From Globodera rostochiensis (Eukaryota; Nematoda; Chromadorea; Rhabditida; Heteroderidae), in the NCBI GenBank assembly GCA_018350325.1, contig JAEVLN010000006.1, positions 124,001-188,000 on the forward strand: a DNA stretch of 64,000 bases, written 5' to 3'. The notes beneath the pieces are model-generated. The model saw only the letters and a list, made by a program, of their open reading frames with translations, was not told the DNA's origin and made no database searches. Position numbers and translations under genes: made by a program. Positions 44,177 through 56,266 of this stretch are shown here, piece by piece. How positions within the stretch are numbered: the first letter of the stretch is position 1; every line of letters begins with the position of its first letter.

Positions 44177-46674
44177 TCATCCCCTGCCGTTGTTGTTGTT
44201 GTTGAACAGGTTGGTGGGGAAGGTGCACGTCGTGGCATCCACCGGGGAGATAATGTTGAACATTTTGCTGAAGTAACGGACGAAATTGGAATTGGAGGCA
44301 CAAAATTGGCAAATGAATGCCCACCTGATCCCGTTGACAACGCCTTTCTGTTCCAGGATTTGCTGTACCGCCGTTTCATACCTCTGAACATTTTGATGCA
44401 AATTGCATTAAGGCCATCGGACAGACAATAATCGGACTCAATTTTAAACTAAAAGCTGGCCCAACGAAACGAAACGAAACTCATTGCCGACTGACCTGTT
44501 TGTAGCTGACGGGGTCTCTGGCGAACACGTACACGGGGTAATTGCAGTTGGTGCTGACCACCGTGAACTCGTACTGTCCTCTCTCATTGGGAGGCCCGTT
44601 GAACAGCACGTGAACTGATCGGAGTCGCGATCAGTCCGGTAAAGCCCCTCCCCCCCCCCCCTTCCGATCGCCTCTTACTGTTCACATCTTCCTGATGAGC
44701 AGTCGTGCGGAAGATCAACTCGCCCATCTGTTTGATAATGGCGTATCCGGAGGTAATCTTCGGCTTACTGTACGGAGTGCCGTCCGTCGTGTGCTGAACG
44801 ACCCAAAAATCTTTTGCTCTTTCCCTGCTGGTGAAAGTGTTACTCACCTCGAACACTTCGAAAATAGATCCGATCCCGCCGTTGTTGATGTCGGCCAACT
44901 TACGGTAGGAAACCAGACTGCACGCGCTTTGAGCAAGCGGCGGGCTGTACATAACCTGTGAGCAAAATCGGCCTTTCTTCAATCGGCCATTTCCACTAAA
45001 ATCTCCAACCTGGTACCATTGGCCCATGAATGCGTCCAGGTTGAACTCAGTGACGGGCACCGGCTTCGGGTTGCACAACGGACTGGAAGGCTGCACGATC
45101 AGATTTTGGATCATCTCCAGATTCTCGCCGATGGCATCCTGCTGAGCGGCTGACAGAGTGATCGGAGTGGACGTGTTCAAATCGGGGAACAGAGCAGCCA
45201 GAACCGGAGGGAGGGAGACGGACGGGGGAATGGGAAGACCGATGGCCGAGGTGGAGTTGAAAGGATCGGATCCAGAAGACGAATTAATGGACGCTGAGGG
45301 GGACGGTTGGACAGAGCCGGAGGTCAGCGTTTTGTACAGAACCTCAAAATGGTTATGAATGGGCGCATGGGATCCGGTTTGGCCTTTTCAGCTTACATTG
45401 TTGATGAACTGCTTGCCGGGCAGTGGCGAATTGCTGCCTCCCAGCAGATTTCCCACAGCCCTCCCAATTCCGCCAGCGTCGGTCGGGGACTTTCCCTCTT
45501 TGTTCATGCCGAATAAGTCCAACACCGTTCCGATCAGTCCCCCGGGGGCCGGAGATTCGTCCGAAAGACCGCCGTACTGAAATCAATCCGTGACCATAAA
45601 TTTTTGATGATTCGAATGGACCTCCGATGCGTCCGCCGCGTTTGAAGCGAGGGCGTCGCTCGTCTCGGAAACGGAATTTGGGCGTTCCGACTCTCCGGCA
45701 GGCCCAAGCCCTCCCTCGGGCACCTTAAAAAATGCTTAATTTTGTACCCAACAAAATGCGATCACTTCCGGCTTCGACGCAAACTTTGGGATCTCTGGCG
45801 ACTGTCGCATTACCATTGGCTGCTGGCGTCTAATTTCGGCGGGGAGCGCGGAAATCGGAAATTTGGGCTGAGGGACGTAAGCGTAAGCTTTAACCCCCAA
45901 GGGAAAGTGCCAATTCAACCGACCAATTTGGGGAAGTCGTTGGGGATTCCGGCGATGGACGACTTGGAGGTCGGCGGGGGAGACGGCTCCTTTCTCCGCA
46001 ATTCGCCGTCCGCACCGACCGTCTTGGCTTCGGAATGTTCTCCGTCGACATGCTGAAATTTTAACCTGAATATAAATATTTTCGGATGTTCGAAACTCAC
46101 CACCGGATTGGCACTTTGTTGAAAAGCCAACATATTTTTGCCACCGCCGGTTCCGCCAATAGAAAAGCCCTGGTTGAAGCCGGGTGGCAGTTGGTACTCA
46201 TTTGTCTGTGGGGGTCCGGACAGAAACTGTTCCACCGCCTTTCCAATCTGTTGAAGTTGGTCAGGAGCTTCGGTTGGACCTGGAGGGGCCTTCGGAGCTG
46301 ATATCTATGAGAATAGTGTTTCTGATTTGGAATTTGATGGATTGAAAGAAAAGTCGACCTCATAAGTCTTTTCCGGAAAAAAGCCTCCGGGGCGGGGGGC
46401 GATTAGCGTGTCGATTAACTCCCGTGCGTGTCCGTCCAACTCGAAGTATTTGGCCTGAGAGGAGCAGTGTTATGGGCGTGGGTTATCTTTTCCATAAACA
46501 GAACACCCCCCCCCTTTGGATCTAATGATAATTAACCAATTCTGGTGGCACTGTGGGCTTCGGAGCGTAGTTGTGCCCGTTGAGGAGGGAGGCATCAAGT
46601 TGGGCATGGACAGAGAAGCGGACGGACTGTTGCAAAAAGAGGACAAAGAACGCGAAGGGGAATGAAAAGCACAT
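44177..46674 (-). CDS. Secreted lipocalin-related (LPR) protein
   Basis: LPR proteins are nematode extracellular lipocalins that help build apical and cuticle matrices. The start ATG at 46672-46674 opens a signal peptide, MCFSFPFAFFVLFLQQSVRF. Exons at about 46540-46640, 46370-46460, 46100-46320 and 45610-45730 encode a long Pro/Gly/Ser-rich N-terminal part (for example QLPPGFNQGFSIGGTGGG), then GIGRAVGNLLGGSNSPLPG and INSSSGSDPFNSTSAIGLP. The lipocalin domain begins VTEFNLDAFMGQWYQVGDF (about 45050), with SACSLVSYRKLAD and DFWVVQHTTDG, then NGPPNERGQYEFTVVSTNC and YPVYVFARDPVSYKQ (about 44510-44600). The end reads YETAVQQILEQKGVVNGI and IISPVDATTCTFPTNLF. The GxW lipocalin signature and the paired cysteines are present. 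The N-terminal extension of about 250 residues is long for a lipocalin but similar extensions occur in LPR proteins. Confidence 0.78.
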
Positions 46675-47924
46675 CGATTGAGAAAGTTAGAGGTGGGCTA
46701 AAATGAAAATTGAATTATGGGAAAGGAAAAGTGTCAAATTTAAGTGGGGGGGGGGATTTGGGAGGAACCGGTCAATTGGGGAGGATCCGATGCGCGTGTG
46801 GAAGAATTGGTGAGAATGGGGTGACGTTCCATGCGATTGGGTTGGTCTGCCACCTCTCACTTAAGAGGGAACGGGCGGACGAGAAAGGAAAATGCGCTTG
46901 AGTGCGGTTGGGATGGATCGCCCGTCCCCTTGAGGGATTTGGAAGCGGATATCGACGGACGCCCGGGGCGCAAATCCAAGTGAAAATGAGAAGCATTGGA
47001 GAACTATTGTTGGAGGAGGGGTCACCAAAATCCCCCCCCCCCTCGCCCTTTCTATTCCATCCGATTCGGTGACGGCGAATTCGATTTCTTCGGATGCCAT
47101 CGCGAGGCTTTACTCCCTCTCCGTCCATCCGTTTGCTTGGGAATGCTTTTTGTTAAGTGATTGCATAAGCGATAAAAGGCAATTGAGTGAATGACCCATA
47201 TAAATACCCTCAGAGGTGACCCGAATGTTTGGGGGGGGGGGGGGGGGATCGTCTCCCGCGGAAAGTAACTCTCCCTTGCAACGAATTTGTTTCGCTTTTC
47301 CTTCGTCGCTTCCGGGATAAGCATAAAATATTTGCAGTCGAAGGATTCCAATGTTTGTGCGGATAACGGCTGAAATTTATTTACCAACCCATCCGGATTC
47401 GGCTTTTGTTCGCATCGTATGAAAAAGTTCGTTTCGATGTCACGGATATTTTGAAATAACAGGGAAAAGCCAAGAATGGCTATTCAAGATGTTCAGCATG
47501 CCAAATGGGAAAAGTTAAAAAGGGGAAAAGTGAAAAAGGGGAAAAGTGAAAAAGGGGAAAAGTGCCAAATGGGAAAATGCCAAATTTTGGCAGTTTTGCA
47601 AATATTTCAATGAAAATCGCTTGAACATTGCTGAAGCATACTGTATGTATTCTATTCAATTATTATTTATTGCATTTTCCTTAAGAAAAGCCGAATCCGG
47701 GAATTCGTTTTCTGTCAAGATCTTTAAGGGTGTCTGGACTCGGTCTCACTATGGCTCAAGCCCAGCAGCAGAGAAAAACCCGTGTACTTCTCGCTTTTTC
47801 TTTTTATCTCTTTTCACCAATTTTTGTTACGTCTTAACGATTTATTTTTAAGGTCTTTTTTTTTACTAAAATCGTTCTTTTTCTCTCTGTCTTTTTTTAT
47901 TTTTGTTTTGGTTGCTTTATTTCG
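46675..47924. other. Intergenic, with a possible unassigned minus-strand exon
   Basis: Minus-strand 47450-47260 reads as a plausible exon pair (DIETNFFIRCEQKPNPDG, FQPLSAQTLESFDCKYFMLI) followed by a poly-C run, with no family recognised. Around 47510-47575 there is a short AAAGTGAAAAAGGGG tandem repeat. Poly-G/C runs occur at 46746, 47031 and 47231. Confidence 0.3.
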
Positions 47925-50900
47925 ATGGATCGTCATGATTCAGCAGCGGCTGCGTCCGATGGCAGAAAGAGAATTGCTTCAATTTCACTTCCTCGTAAGT
48001 TTTATTGGCCTTTATTTAAAGTTGTTAATGTGGATGGGTCCGTGATTAGTCTGTTGGAAGCCGCCAAACAACTTTTCTGCTGATTGGACGAAATGCTCGG
48101 GTCGTCGTCATGTGAAATTCAGCACCGATCTTTGACCTTGTCCATCTTCTCACCCCCCCCCCGCCCTCTGATCTCGTGAAGGGTCCGTCCCGCCACTTCG
48201 CCTTCTCAAGAGGTGCATAATATGTGATTCACTGCACTCTTTACCCCCCTAATGGCTGATGTGTATTTTTGCCCTTAAAATGTTCATTCTTACAATGAAC
48301 GATGGCCCCACAATCAACCGATTCTTTCTCTCCGCTTCTGCTTATTATCATCATTACCTTTCATTCATTCATTCATTTATCACCATTCAATCGTCAGCCG
48401 TATTTCCCATAAATCCTCCTCACAAGATCAGACCATCTCCAATAAAATTTGTTTTCAATTTTTCTCAATTATTGCTGCACATCTGAACAAACTGCAGCTG
48501 ATTCATATTTACATTTTTATTTTAATGCAATTCGGCAAACATTTTCTGGCAGGCAGTTTAAGTTAAAAATGCCATCTCAGCATTTTTTGTATAAATGTTA
48601 CAAATCGTTTTTCAAATTAGCTGTTCGTCTTCAGATTGATTACCGATTTAGTCAGTACTTCTGTTCTTTTCCGTCTCACCGTCTTTGGTTATGATTTCTC
48701 TGGAGGACATTGAGTCCCTCTTTGGTCGCTTCCAACAAGGCCGAAGGAGGGGCTTTTCCATTTCCACTTTCTTCGATTGTCGTAAGAATTTTCGGTGCAA
48801 TGTCATATATCTTTAAAGGACATTGATTTAAATTATGGTTTCCTCACATTTAGCTATGCCGTGGTTTGGCATTGACATCGGTGGCACACTGACCAAGTTG
48901 GTGTACTTTGAACCCACCGATCAGGCGGACTTTTTGGAGACGGAGGACGAGCGAATGCGGGAGAAAACCATCCACCGTTATTTGACCACCAATAAGGCGT
49001 ACGGAGAGACGGGAGTCCGGGATGTTCATCTACAGCTTAATGGAGTCAACATAAATGTGAGCCGACAAAACTTGGCTTTCTCTTTCACTGATGCGTCTTT
49101 TCCAAAGTGGGAGAGGGAATTGCATTAACCGGCGTTAAGCATTGTTAAAGGGTCGTGTTGGAGTCATTCACTTCATTCGTTTCCCTACCGATCGGATGAT
49201 GTACTTCATAAAATTGGTCCGAAGCAAAGGCTTTGCCCAAGTCAGCAGTACAGTCTGTGCCACTGGTGGGGGAGCGATCAAATACGCAAAAGATGCTGAG
49301 GATGTAAGCATTTTATTTAAATTGAGTATTTTAAAGGGTGCTTAACAAAAGTTTTTAAAATAAGGACACTTTACAAAATGTTCAAAAATGCAGTAAATCT
49401 TTATTTTTTTCGCATGAAATTTGTTTCGACACCAACAATTTTTATTGTGATCATAATCCATTTTTTGTTTTACTGCATTTTTGTTAAAAAATTTTCAAAA
49501 AGGTGGTGCCGACAGGTGCCGCCGAAAACATTTTGAATTTTTGACTCAATTTGTTAAGGGATTTTCAACAAAATATAAATTATGGTAATTTTTTTTTGAA
49601 AGGTTTTTAAGAATGGGAAGGGCCCGGTCACCGGGAAAAAATGTTTGTAAAGAAAATTAGACCAAAAACGGCAGAATTTCACCTTTTTTTTGTTTGTGAG
49701 AGGGCTGGATTTAAATACAATTAAAATTGCTTCGAAATTTTCTCATTTAAAAATATTATGAAAATCTTCACAAAATTCGAAAAATAAGGACAAGATAAGG
49801 ACGGAGGCCTCAAATAAGGACAAATCTTATAAATAAGGACAGTTACGCACTTTGTTCTAAACCCATTTTAATTAAATTAAAGGCGATCATTCGCTTACAA
49901 ATTAGTACGATAATTACTGTGCAATTTGTTTAAGGAGTTGGGCATGTTCTTCCATAAGGCCGACGAATTGCAGTCGCTTATTAATGGCATTGAGTTTGTT
50001 GCGGCCAACAACGCCGACGAATGCTATTACTACGAAAATGCACTGGACGAACATCGCTGTCGTAAAGTATTTTGGCGTTGGTCCAGTGCGCGTTGCTCCT
50101 CCACCGACCAAAAGCACGCGGACGAGCCAAAGCCTGATGGACTCCAATACCCATACGTGGTGTGCAACATCGGTTCAGGCGTGTCCGTTTTAGTCGTTCG
50201 TGGGCACAACGATTTTGTACGAGTATCGGGTTCCAGGTTGGCTACTTTTTGAGCAAGCTTTTGCCAAATATGTTAATTTTAACCTGCTAAAACAGGTGGT
50301 TAGCTTCTCTTCACTTAAAATTGTCACTCATTAAGCATTGGTGGTGGCTTCTTCCAAGGCCTTTGCTTTTGGCTCTGTGGCTGTGAAACATTTGATGAGG
50401 CCATCCGGTTGGCGGCGAGTGGGGACAACACGAAGGTTGACAAACTGGTTGGGGACATCTACGGCAAAGGCTACGAGTCGGTCGGACTGCCTGAGGATGT
50501 AATCGCGGCCAGGTCTGACAATTTCTGATTGGATCACGTAATGCGCGATGTCTGTTGGCTTTAGTTTCGCAAAAGTTCTGACTAAAGAGAAAGCAGCCGC
50601 CGTTCGCAAAGAAGACTTGGCCAGGTCGGTGCTGGTCACCACCACAAACAACATCGGGTCAATCGCTCTCAACGCTGCTACTCAACATGGCATTGAACGA
50701 ATTGTTTTTGTCGGTTCGTTCTTTTGGAAATGAGGGAGGGAGGGACTTCTTTAAATGAATTTTAGGTAACTTTTTGCGCGTTAATCCGATTGCCGCTCGA
50801 CTTCTCTCCCACGCGATGGACTTTTGGTCGCAGGGCACCAAAAAGGCTTTGTTCCTCCACCACGAGGGCTATTTTGGTGCCGTTGGCTGTCTTGGCAAAT

Positions 50901-51031
50901 TAGTGGATGTGACGAACTCGCGGAGAATGGCCAAAAGCAGCAATCGGACGGAGTCGACCACAGCGACATCTTCAACGCCCCAGCCCGCCGAGGCGGCGGC
51001 AAAACACTCCGGCAACGACAACCCGACATGA
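47925..51031 (+). CDS. pnk-1: Pantothenate kinase (PANK1-3 type) with two candidate first exons
   Basis: Pantothenate kinase makes 4'-phosphopantothenate, the committed step of CoA synthesis. The core exon starts at 48854 with [20 protein letters not shown], the ATP-binding start of eukaryotic PANKs. It continues [14 protein letters not shown] and [14 protein letters not shown] (about 49145-49300), [20 protein letters not shown] (about 49970), [44 protein letters not shown] and [20 protein letters not shown], then [11 protein letters not shown] and a Ser/Thr-rich tail to TGA 51031. Two upstream exons both end in C|GTAAG with the phase needed to join 48854: 47925-47994 ([19 protein letters not shown]) and 48691-48781 ([19 protein letters not shown]). 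They cannot be joined to each other in frame, so alternative promoters are likely. The intron at about 49305-49925 contains old repeat sequence. Confidence 0.88.
49345..49870. repeat. Degenerate dispersed repeat in pnk-1 intron
   Basis: TTTACAAAATGTTCAAAAATG, the stretch TTGTGATCATAATCCATTTT, and GGTGCCGACAGGTGCCGCC are matched in inverse orientation by 62740-62950; the last phrase also recurs near 32375. ATAAGGACA occurs near both ends of the interval. It is probably an old element remnant. Confidence 0.65.
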
Positions 51032-51934
51032 ATGCGTTCTCATAGGGACAACTTAGTGTCTATGTATAATGTGCCCCTTTTGCCAGTTTATTTCATTCTT
51101 CCCATGTTACCGACTTTGTCGCCAGCATTCCCGTGATCGACCTGACATTATAAAAATGGCATACCAATTGCACAAAGCTTGTTGTCGGCCATAATCTTAA
51201 CCTCTTCCACTCCCACTAGTGACAGTTCCTGATGTTCTCAGCTCTTACAAGCTTTCTTTTGACCATATTTATTGTATTTTCAAATAGTAAAGAAACATAG
51301 ACAACCGCAAGGAAAAAGTTGCTAGTAAGGTGTAAAATGCTGGCCAAAACACCGCACCTCGACTACGTCGGCTAGTAGGTGGGGCGCCGTTCGTTTACTC
51401 CTCGATTGGTCCCATTATTTGCTCCGTCATCGCATGCTCGCTATTGGCGTGCATTAATGCAATTCGAAAAGCATGATTTCGATCACTACTTGCCTTTTCG
51501 TTGTAGTTTGGCCAAAATTATTTTTGGGAATTTTCAAAAAATTGTTCGAATTCGGATCCGGGGGTTCGAAATTAGTCGAAGTAAATGTCAGATTCAGAAT
51601 CTACGCTCTCGAATACCCCTAAAAAATCTTTTTATGGACTTTGAAAATATTTTCTTTTTTTTTTGAGAATGGGTGGGAGGGGGATAAAGCACAATATTAC
51701 CAAAACTATGTACTATTATATTACCTAAACGGCTTGAAATCATTCAAATATAGATTAATAATAAGAGCTTTCCAAATGGTTGATTTTGTTCATATTGAAA
51801 AGGTTATAGAACATTAAAATAAAGAGTGAAAGGAGTCGATTGGTATTTTGATTTGACGAGAAACATTTAACTCCCATAAACCACCCTAATTATATTTATC
51901 AAGGTATAAAATTTAGTATTTCTCACTTCTCCTA
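51032..51934. other. Intergenic region with MITE fragment
   Basis: Contains a truncated copy of the GGTAAT MITE family: about 51540-51712 has TTGTTCGAATTCGGATCCGG, then CCCCTAAAAA, and ends AAAGCACAATATTACC. No left end is visible. No gene in this interval; it includes the 3' flank of pnk-1 and the promoter of the next gene. Confidence 0.55.
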
Positions 51935-54900
51935 ATGGCCGAGAAAGGTTACATTTGCGGTGTAGTCGAAGGCAAGAATTAATTTAAATACGACTTTTTA
52001 TGCATTTCATTAAACTTCTGAAGGCTTTTATGGCCGTCCTTGGACAACCGAACAGCGCAAGCACCTTTTTACCTTGCTCCGCAAATTCGGCATGAACACT
52101 TATTTGTACGCCCCGAAGGACGACTTGAAGCACAGGGCGGAGTGGCGGCTTTTGTACACCCCGGAAGAAGCCGGTAAAAAGGGCATTTGGATCGATCGGC
52201 AAAACGAAATTATTTGTTTAGCACTGTTGGAATCTCTGATCAAAGCCGCAAAAGACAACGGAATAACTTTTGTTTATGCTCTTTCCCCGGGCATCGACAT
52301 CGTCTACTCCAGTGCCAAGGAGTTGAAGGCAATTCGCGACAAACTCACACAGGTCTTCCTTCCACTTTCATTCAATACTTCCCGACATTCGACTTTATTG
52401 TTTCTGTCGAATTAAAACCTTTTTAAAAAGGTCCGTTCACTCGGCTGCACCGCTTTTTCGCTGCTCTTCGACGACATCGAAGCGTCAATGAATGAGATGG
52501 ATCGCAAGCAGTTCTCCTCCTTCGCCTTGGCCCAGCTGACCGTCTCCAACTCCATTTTTGAATCTCTCGGCTGTTCCCCGTTCTTCTTTTGTCCAACGGA
52601 ATATTGCGAGTCGTCCGCTTCTCCGTCGTTGGAGGAGTCCAACTACCTGAATCTGCTCGGGAGTAAACTGCATCCGGACATTCACATTCTGTGGACAGGT
52701 TTTCCATTTTATTAAGATTTAGTTTATATTATATTTTGATCACTTAAAAGGCCCGCGAGTTGTGTCTCGATTTCTCACCGTCGACCATCTTCAAAAAGTT
52801 ACGAATGTTCTTCGGAGAAAGCCTTTGATTTGGGACAATTTACACGCTAACGATTATGACCCTAAAAGGGTTTTTATGGGCCCTTTTTTGGGCCGGTCGG
52901 TGGCCATAAAAAATGTGACTTCGGGGCTTCTGCTGAACCCAAATTGCAAATACGAGGCAAATTATGTGCCGGTGAGACTTTTCGTCTCAATAAATAAAAG
53001 AAGTTACCATTTTCAGTTCTTTACACTGGCGGAATGGGTCCAAAGCGGTAAGCAAATGTTTGGAATTTAATTATTTTATGAATATCCATTCGAAAATCTG
53101 ACGACGCTTTTTCCATTAAGGCTTAGACGCTCCAAAGGTGGAGGAAGGTAAACAAATTGCACTCTAACAAATAAGTTCCGCTGATGTTTCTGATCAGATT
53201 CGAACGTTGTGCTCGAGTCGTCCGTTTCGGAAGAAGCCATGAAAGTGGTGGAGCGAAGCAGAAGCACGCGACTTTACCATCCGATCACTTCCCTCCGTCG
53301 GGCTCTCGACGATTGGCTTCCGCAGTTTTATCGCGGCCCCGGGCCTACGATTCCGCCGTTGAGCCAACGCGAGACGCAAAGCATTGCGACGGTTATCGGT
53401 CCGAGTATGATGAGGTCGTCTTCGGAGGTGCCACCGACACAGATCAGAACGTGCGAAGGTAAGAATTGCAATTTTTTGATTTGGAGAGAATTATCAGTCC
53501 CATTCAAAAAAAGTCCATTTTATGTTCAGTTTCCAAATATTTCAGGCAACGAATTTCTGACGGACCTTCCCCCTCCGATATACACCTCGCCAATTGGAAG
53601 TGCGACCACAGTGACTGTACAAGCGTTTCCCCTCTCGGAAGCGATCATTGGCGTCGTTGAGGCCCACGACGCATCATCGTCCAGTACAGAGCCCCAAACT
53701 GTCAATTCGCTTACTGTGAATTACAACGAGCCGATGGAAATTCCTATTTTGGGGGGAAAGGTGGGGAACGCAGAAGCATCGAAAATCCTTTGGACTTCGT
53801 AGGATATGTCGACGACGGACAGGGCGAAAGAAACCGATTCGATGGAATTCGGCGAGGAGCAGACAACGACGAACGGACGAATCGGCGATGGGCATAAGTC
53901 GCCGTTGGTCAGCTTAAATGGGTCAGACGTTGGCAAAATTAATTTGGAAAGCGTGGCACTGTTTGTCGACATGTTCGTTTTATTTAAATGTCTGCTAAAA
54001 ACTTTCCCTTCGTTTTCAGTTTCTATTTGCCTTTTGACTATGGCAAACGAGGAGCCGGTCTGTTCAGCGAACTGAAATGGCTATACGAAAATGCCCAACT
54101 TTTGCACTCCGAAGGGCCCGAAAGCAATGAATGTGAGGAATGGCATCGTCGTTTCAAAGAATTCAGCAGAACAACCAACCAACTCACGGAGCTGTACAAG
54201 CACGTCATTCATTTGCCAAATAAGGCCATATTTTGTGTTTCTTTGACTGAAGTTTTTAATTTTTGTCCTTTTCACTTTTAGAGTCTTTTGCAAGAGATTT
54301 TCCCGTATTTGTGGGAGGCGCAGGGACTGTTCTCTGTGCTGTGCGCACTGCTCAAATGGATGCGTAAAGGCAATCTTCTCATAGCGCCGACGGGTGCCGT
54401 TGTTTTGCAACTGAAACTTCAAAATGATCAATTCGTTCTTTTCTAAGAATCTTCCACCTGGGGACTCGAAGACGTCGACGCCGACTCGGAGCCGTGGGCG
54501 CTCGGAGGAGGTTTTCTGCCCGACATGCAAAAGCTTGTGATTGCTTCTCCAAAAGTGGGGGAAATGTTTACGGTTAAATACGCAATCCCGCTGTCTCTCA
54601 CTTGCTACTCCATCAGACCCGTCGACCTGTTGAGCCTGGACAAGGTTTCGTTCTCCGGTCCGTTTCTGTTCCTTTACTGAGGAGGTCATTAAGTTGGTGC
54701 TTTTCGACCTTTTTGCTTTGTCCGGTGAGAAAAACCTCGCCAAGTCCGTCACTTGCCTAGCCGAAAACGCCTCATTTCGCCCGGAGGAGTTCTTTTTTGA
54801 CCTCACTTTTGCCCCCTTTCTCAAATACGGCGCCCCTTCCCATCACTTTGCGGCCGAATGCGCGGACGAAGACGCCAACGGCGAGGCCAATTCTAGTGAC

Positions 54901-55453
54901 GGCGCTCTTTGTTCTTTGGCACTCGGCATTCTGAACGCGTCCGGCCTTGTAGAAAGCTTCAATTCCGAATTTATTGCCAAATTCCGGCAGAAATATTTGC
55001 CACCGCTTGTAAATGAGCAACAAATGGAAGAGGACACTCACTCGACAGGCGATGTACGTCTATACTTTGTGTTTATAAATTGTTCCAAACGCAGAACACT
55101 TCACTCGACGCTGAGATGATTGTGCAAAGGTTGACCATCCTGCTGAATTTGTCCAGCGACTTTCTGGCTTCGTACCCAAGTCTGGTCGAAATTCGCTGGC
55201 TGATGGGTTCGAATGAGGCGGTCTCAGTCCGACGTCTTTTACACTGTGTTTCGGCATCCTTGGCTTTAAACGGTGAATTCCATGCACTATCTTTTTTTCA
55301 TTCCTCTAAGGTTCCAATGGGTTTTTCACCATCGTCGGTTCTGACTGTGGAGAGCGAATAGAATTGCTTACCCGCCTTGGTCTTCAGCCGTTGGTGCACC
55401 GCGACATCGACGGACTGAAAGACGGATTTGTGGTGATGGGCCACGCACTTTGA
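51935..55453 (+). CDS. oga-1: O-GlcNAcase (GH84), with GC-AG first intron
   Basis: OGA removes O-linked GlcNAc from nuclear and cytosolic proteins. The start MAEKGYICGVVEG splices to FYGRPWTTEQR across 51972-52023, an intron with a GCAAG donor and AG acceptor; the resulting CGVVEGFYGRPW is the invariant GH84 start, so the unusual donor is certain. The domain continues MNTYLYAPKDDLKHRAEWR, YALSPGIDIVYSS, the catalytic acidic pair in AFSLLFDDIEASM (about 52450), FFFCPTEYCES, LHPDIHILWTGP and IWDNLHANDYDPKRVFMGPF. A stalk of helical exons follows (for example WLYENAQLLHSEGPESNECE, about 54090). The C-terminal part ends GLKDGFVVMGHAL (stop 55451-55453). Length and order match animal OGA. Boundaries in 53100-54700 are approximate. 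Confidence 0.88.
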
Positions 55454-56266
55454 TTCTTGAGAACGATAGTCGCACTGACAAACGTTTGCCGCCCTCCCCA
55501 CTGCCATTATTCCACCCATTCCCCCCGGATGGCACACTCCATACTTTTCTTTTTCACAGTTTTTTTAATCCTATTAGGTGCCCTCCTCTGGTGATGTTTG
55601 GGATCTGAAATTTACCGAGACCCCAAAAATCCGAAACTTTTCTCGGTTCGAGACTGAGATTCTCGAACATCACTACCCTCCTCGCCCTTTCTGACCCTCC
55701 AAATGTTAAAAGATTTCACATTGCCTGGGAAAATAATCCAAAACTATGAGAAATCCCCCAATTTTTGTGAAATTTCCGGATTTCTCGCCATAAAGTGCGG
55801 GTCTGACATTCCGGACCCAAAAATGTCCGGAATCCGGTTACATCCCCGTTACATACAAACGTTTCTTTCTTCCCTCCTAATGAGCGGGCACACAATGCTC
55901 CCCCGCACCCGCCCCCCATCGTCCCACCCATCACTTTTATTATCAATGGTCGCTGACTGAATGAAGACAAATTCCATTGTTCCTAATGTCAAATTATCGA
56001 ATCTTCCATTCCCTCAACCAAAAAATAGTTTGGACAAAGCTCACAATCAGCCGAGAATTATTTCGTTTTTTCTTTTTGCGTTGGCGTTCTCATTCTCCCT
56101 CACATTTTGGTGATATTTTTATCAAATTGTCAAAACACGTACATAAAACTGTCATTAAAAATTATTGTTAATCTTCATTTGTTCCAAATTGTGTGGAATA
56201 TTTTATCGATCAATTACCTCTCGCTTTCTGTTCAAATTTAGTTACTTTTCGTTTCGCGCATTTCGC
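55454..56266. other. Intergenic region between oga-1 and EMRE
   Basis: Contains a small MITE (55589-55675) and no gene. The minus-strand frame at 55716-55970 is not supported. Confidence 0.45.
55589..55675. mobile_element. 87-bp MITE with perfect 8-bp TSD
   Basis: Begins TGGTGATGTTTGGGATCTG and ends GATTCTCGAACATCACTA, flanked by CCCTCCTC at 55581-55588 and 55676-55683. The interior CGAGACCCC...AACTTTTCTCGGTTCGAGAC is clearly related to the nested element at 42414-42490. The size and 8-bp duplication suggest hAT-derived MITEs. Confidence 0.88.

Noticed and set aside
54081..54824. 247-codon minus-strand open frame within oga-1
   Set aside because: Antisense to well-supported OGA exons; no motif of its own.
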